A stretch of DNA of 64,000 nt from Setophaga petechia (taxonomy: Eukaryota; Chordata; Aves; Passeriformes; Parulidae), in contig JANCRA010000019.1 of the NCBI GenBank assembly GCA_024362935.1, positions 1,332,001-1,396,000 on the forward strand, given 5' to 3'. The notes beneath the pieces were generated by a model. That model searched no databases. It saw nothing but the letters and a program-made list of their open reading frames with translations, and had not been told where the DNA came from. A program made the translations under genes and the position numbers. Below, piece by piece: positions 59,892-64,000 of the stretch; the first letter of the stretch is position 1, and the number at the start of each line of letters is the position of its first letter.

Positions 59892-62800
59892 CTGTAAATA
59901 AGATAATTGGGGAAACAAAACTTTCCTGAAAAATCTTAGTGTGGTTGGTTCAAAGGTTTTTGTTTGGTTTGGTTTTTTATTAACAGACACTTTTCTCTAA
60001 ACATTAAAGAAAATGAAACATAGTTGTTACAGTGGTACTAGCTCATAATATATAATCTAAGCAGTCTTCTGGCTTTGAAAAGAAGAATTAAAAATTTATT
60101 TACAAATTAATAATTTTCATTTAAATACTATTGCAACTTCTAGCCCTGTTAACTTTGCAAGATACAATTCCAATTTATTATTATGCAAGTTTTTAATGAA
60201 AATAACTGCAACAAGAAAATTTATGAAGAAAAATAAATGAAGAGAAGAAAATTTCTACTGAGGTTTACTGGCTTATCCTTTATTATTCTTCCATACGTAT
60301 TATATATGAAACACAAACAAATCACCAATCATTTTCTTCTCTGATGTGATACAACGCAAACATTTTGTTTTCATATGTCTTTTAAAAACCTGTTTATTAT
60401 CAAAGTAGTTTTTGGTTTGGTTTTTGTCCTATAGCAGGAAGTGTGTTAGCTGAAGCATCTCTTTGTCTAATATTCTGAAAATCATATTTGTTTGAATCTG
60501 TGACTCTTTCTCTGGATCAGATTCAGAAAGAAAAAAAATGGTTTTGGCTTGACACTAGTTAAAGCTTTTCAAGTAAGTAACATTCTGTTTCTGCTGCTGA
60601 AAAATGAGAAGAGGAAAGGCAGATAGTTTCTCATGATGGTCTTTTCCTTCATGGGACCTTAACGTCCCTTGGAACCAAATGCAATGAACAGATAAAAATT
60701 CCCCCACAGAATATCCAGCTGGGAAACATATGCTTCGTGCCACCTCTCCAAATCAAAATTAAGATCAGAGAGAAGTAGCAATGAAGTCTACTGGGAGATG
60801 AGTTGAAATCTGAAAAGATCAGCAGGAGTACAGAAAATGTGCTGAGAGTGTAAGGAAATTTCATACATATACAACCACCCTTGGAGAAATTTTGTTTTTA
60901 ATATATGATAAACTTCAAATTTGAATTTCAGAACATTGCATTTACAAAATTGTTCACACAGGGAACAAAAGTATAAATGATAGAATGTTGCATCTGCAAA
61001 TAAGTATTTTTCGTACTATTTTCTTGTTTCACAAATATATATTTACACCCACCTTAAGGTGCAACTACTGAGAAAATTCTAGAAATACACCCATAAAATA
61101 ACAATAAACAAGACTGTAATGAGGACTTCTAACCTAAGTTTCTTCCAGAATTTTTTCACCGTAGAGTCCACTGTACTGAGACCATGTAGCTCTGCATTTA
61201 TAGGGTTACATATTATCTTAGTGGTTAAATATGCTTAAAACTCTAACAATAAAAATTCCCTCAGTAATAAAAATTTCTAGTTTAATTTGTATTTGCATCA
61301 GTGAGAGAAAATATTTTAAATATACATTTTTTCATTTAGATACAAAAATTCTAAGTTTTTTATTAATTTATTCCTTTTCTCCTGACCCACACTTCTCATC
61401 TGTTCTAAAATATCTTATGCGTTGCTATAATTTTAAGTTTATTGTAAGAGAAAGCAGGTGTCATAAAATAACTTATATTTCATGGATAGTGGGGGTTTTT
61501 TATATATTAAGTAACATTTTATATATTGAGTAACATGTATTACACTAGTCCTTTTTAAGTTGTATTGTCCTTGCCAGCTTTCATATGCACTTAGCAGGAA
61601 AATCTCTGGGCCATTACAGTAATTGTCAACGAGAAAAGTGAGAAAATAGGCAAACAGCACAAACTGCATGAGAAGAGTGTAATTAATATTGAATTTAAAT
61701 TTCCTCAAAAATTCCATTTAGGATATTTAAGATTACTCCAAATGCATGACATCAAGAATACAAATGTATTTGAATATGAAAGTATTTGTTTTCCATTAAA
61801 GTAATGATATACTGCATTATATTCTTTTAAAACATGATTACTAGTAGTAGTTGTGTTGCTTTTACTAATATCTTTTGACAAAAAAAATATTTCTGAGGTA
61901 AAAAAAAAAAAGCATAAAAAAGATTCCCTGTGGAATAACCAGATTTTGTGGCTGAAAGGAACTTCTACTTAGTCTTGCCTTGTTCTGCTGTATACAGCTG
62001 CCTCAGTACCACAGTCAGGCCATGTAAGCACTTTCTAAGGCTATTCTGAATGTTACTGTGGCTGGCTCCTTCCTTGAGAAAAAGACATAATAGTAAAACT
62101 GCTGTGAAATCAGGAGAAGCTGTCTTCATCTAAAAAATGGAAATCACTGAGTTACACAATTGTCTTAAAACCACTTCTCAAAGGAAGATTCTTCATCAGT
62201 GGTTTTGTTTATGAACAAATTTGAAAGTCCACTTTTACCAGACAAAAATTTGATTTCCAGAAGGTGTTAATAGCTGCTATGCAGTAAAGAGATATAATGT
62301 ATCATAGAAAACACTGCCTTCACTAATTTATGATTTTATCATTTTCTCTTGAACAATTGTATGTATTTATTATGCTCTGAATTTTGCACTACATTTTCTG
62401 TTTGTTGTTTGCTATTTATTTGCCCACTCAGCAGGGTACAGATTGTGTGTGGGTGTACGTTCTTGCATTGTGACTGCACAGCTTGTTTGTGGAGGTTTGC
62501 AGCTATCCCAGGACAAGCTCGTGGAGTCAGTGGTACACAAGAGCTGGCACTGTGCAAATGAGCCAGTTATAGTCCCAGCTCTGAGGAAGGTGTGAGAGAG
62601 TGTCCTGTCAGTGTCTCTGCCTCATTCTGCCATTAGTTTACTTGAGAGAAGTGATGGAAATCTAGACCATCCTCTTAGAAGGCTCAATTTTCTGTCCCAT
62701 TCTGGAAAATAGTTTGTCTTCTGAAGGACATTTTTGTACTTGGAAGCTTCTGCATGCATCATGTATCTCTTACATGAATTGAGTCCTTCATGGATTAGTT

Positions 62801-63469
62801 TTTGTGGAAAGATCATGCTTTTATCCAAAAAGTGAATTTTGAAAGAGTTTTTTGAGAAGCCTCTCAAGATTACTAGTGCATATTATACAGGTCATATTTT
62901 ATGCTCATATGAAATTACATTCTTTGTACTTCTGTGGATATTTATTAAGGGAAAGGCTAAACTAACACGCCACCTAAGTGAAGAGGTGAAATTCCTATAT
63001 CTCCTTTCCTTAGCTTTGTTGAATAGCTTTGCTTCAGGATTGAGACCGTGGATCTGAGGGAGCTGCCTTTGGTTAAGGTAAGGGGAATCTTCAGCCACTG
63101 GTTGTGAATTTCTAACCATGAACTCCCGATGAAGCAGCCTCCAAGAACCCAGGCAATTAAAACCTGTTTAAGAAATCAAGGCAGTAATGCACATGTATAT
63201 GTATATATATATAAGCGCACTAAAACACTTAAAGGATTTTAGACAGCAACCTGGGAAGTTCTGCTCCCTGACAGATTTGAAAGTCTGCTGAGAATGCTCT
63301 TACTTGAGAACATGCCTTACTGTATCTCACACTAGAGTGACAGGCTTGGTATACTAGGGGATAGAAATATAATCCCATCTAATGGATGGTATTGCTCAAA
63401 TCTCCTGACCTCCCAGGGTAAAAATTAGAACAAATCTTAGATATTTTTGAACAATTCTGGTTCCTTTCT
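59892..63469. other. Unique AT-rich noncoding DNA
   Basis: About 3.6 kb. T/G tracts at about 59945-59980 and 60408-60427. The 62430-62600 segment is somewhat richer in G+C, with opposite overlapping frames at 62339-62561. No gene or transposon recognised. Frames at 61231-61533 (plus) and 61439-61717 (minus) overlap and have AT-driven composition. Confidence 0.5.
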
Positions 63470-63840
63470 GTAAGAAAAGAGATATTTCAACAAGAAAAGT
63501 TACACTGAGGGTAACAGGAATGATCAAAGGTATGACATGGCTTCTGTAAGAAGGGCGCTCAAATAGAAGAGTCTGACCTGGAAGAAAAATGATCTAAGGT
63601 GGATATGGCAGAATGTCAGAAGTGTCAGGGAGAAGGTAAATAGGGAAAGATTGTTTTCTGTCTCCTCTAATACAAGATGTAGGGAGCATCAGATAAGACA
63701 AGTAAGTCTGAAGTTCTAAACAAAAAAAAGGGATATACTTTAGGTGTAGCTATCCATGGAATTTTTTGCCACAGGAAATTAGACATACTCTGACTGTAAG
63801 TAACTGAGTGTCACATTCATGAAGGAAAAAAAATAGTGAC
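63470..63840 (+). mobile_element. Very old CR1/L3-like 3' region, plus strand
   Basis: Sense stations in order: 'gggtaacaggaatgatcaaa', 'ggcttctgtaagaagggcgctcaaatagaagagtctgacc', 'tgatctaaggtggatatgg', GTAAATAGGGAAAGATTGTT (63636-63655), TCTGTCTCCTCTAATACAAG (63657-63676), 'gggagcatcagataaga', 'aaacaaaaaaaagggatatac' and 'catggaattttttgccacagga' (63755-63776). They match the ORF2 C-terminal and 3' UTR pattern of old amniote CR1/L3 ('gtaaatagggaaagactgttttctgtctcctctaatac…', 'gtggaactcattgccacagga'). No frame is open. Confidence 0.75.
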
Positions 63841-64000
63841 AGCTTTACAGCAAGAGTAGTACCTCCCTGCATAGTGTCCCTAACTGCCATAGATTTGATG
63901 TATATTTTAAGGAGTGCCTTTGCAGCGATTGCTACACATCTGTTATTGGTTTTGTCAGCTATATAAAACTGGGATAGCTGTTGCTTTGGTCTGATATGAT
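63841..64000. other. Window end, unique noncoding DNA
   Basis: About 160 bp with nothing recognised. Confidence 0.5.

Noticed and set aside
1..64000. Bacterial-type features (operons, CRISPR, ribosome binding sites, attachment sites)
   Set aside because: The repeats show vertebrate (avian) DNA; no regularly spaced repeat array or tightly packed coding frames exist.

Overview
The window looks like bird genomic DNA, most likely a gene desert or part of a very long intron. The repeats point to this: many pieces of CR1 LINE in both orientations, several ending in the avian CR1 3' motif (variants of ATTCTRTGATTCTRTGAT), plus three long terminal repeats that resemble avian ERVL-type LTRs. The DNA is AT-rich. 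No reading frame over about 200 codons exists, and the longest ones are either CR1 ORF2 remnants or lie antisense to CR1. A neoavian bird, perhaps a passerine, fits, but the species cannot be fixed from the sequence alone.

Layout. 1-9.7 kb: AT-rich unique sequence with an old CR1 piece (1.26-1.86 kb), a small CR1 3' scrap (5.94 kb) and a 37-bp imperfect palindrome (818-854). 9.74-10.86 kb: minus-strand CR1 3' half with broken reverse transcriptase. 12.7-13.4 kb: GC-richer stretch that may be an unrecognised LTR remnant. 16.54-17.10 kb: solo LTR, minus strand. 17.8-18.03 kb: CR1 3' end, plus. 18-23.7 kb: unique. 24.52-25.59 kb: second solo LTR, about 1.07 kb, minus, with near-matching 5-bp flanks. 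25.6-35.7 kb: unique, with microsatellites, a 53-bp exact dispersed duplication (26.80 and 28.17 kb) and one stretch (29.28-29.64 kb) that resembles a conserved noncoding element. 35.69 kb: CR1 3' end. 36-42.5 kb: unique. 42.49-45.31 kb: the largest element, a 2.8-kb minus-strand CR1 covering nearly all of ORF2 (endonuclease through reverse transcriptase to the C-terminus) but frameshifted. 45.95-46.35 and 63.47-63.84 kb: very old CR1/L3-like 3' regions. 49.95-56.46 kb: repeat-dense, with four CR1 pieces and a plus-strand LTR. 56.5-63.5 kb: unique, with one possible exon on the minus strand (59.73-59.89 kb).

No host gene, RNA gene, CRISPR array, operon or new biological system could be supported. 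The points most worth following up are the 53-bp exact duplication, the possible exon, several perfect or near-perfect palindromes, and the CR1 with an internal deletion. All element boundaries are read by eye and are approximate unless a precise motif is given.
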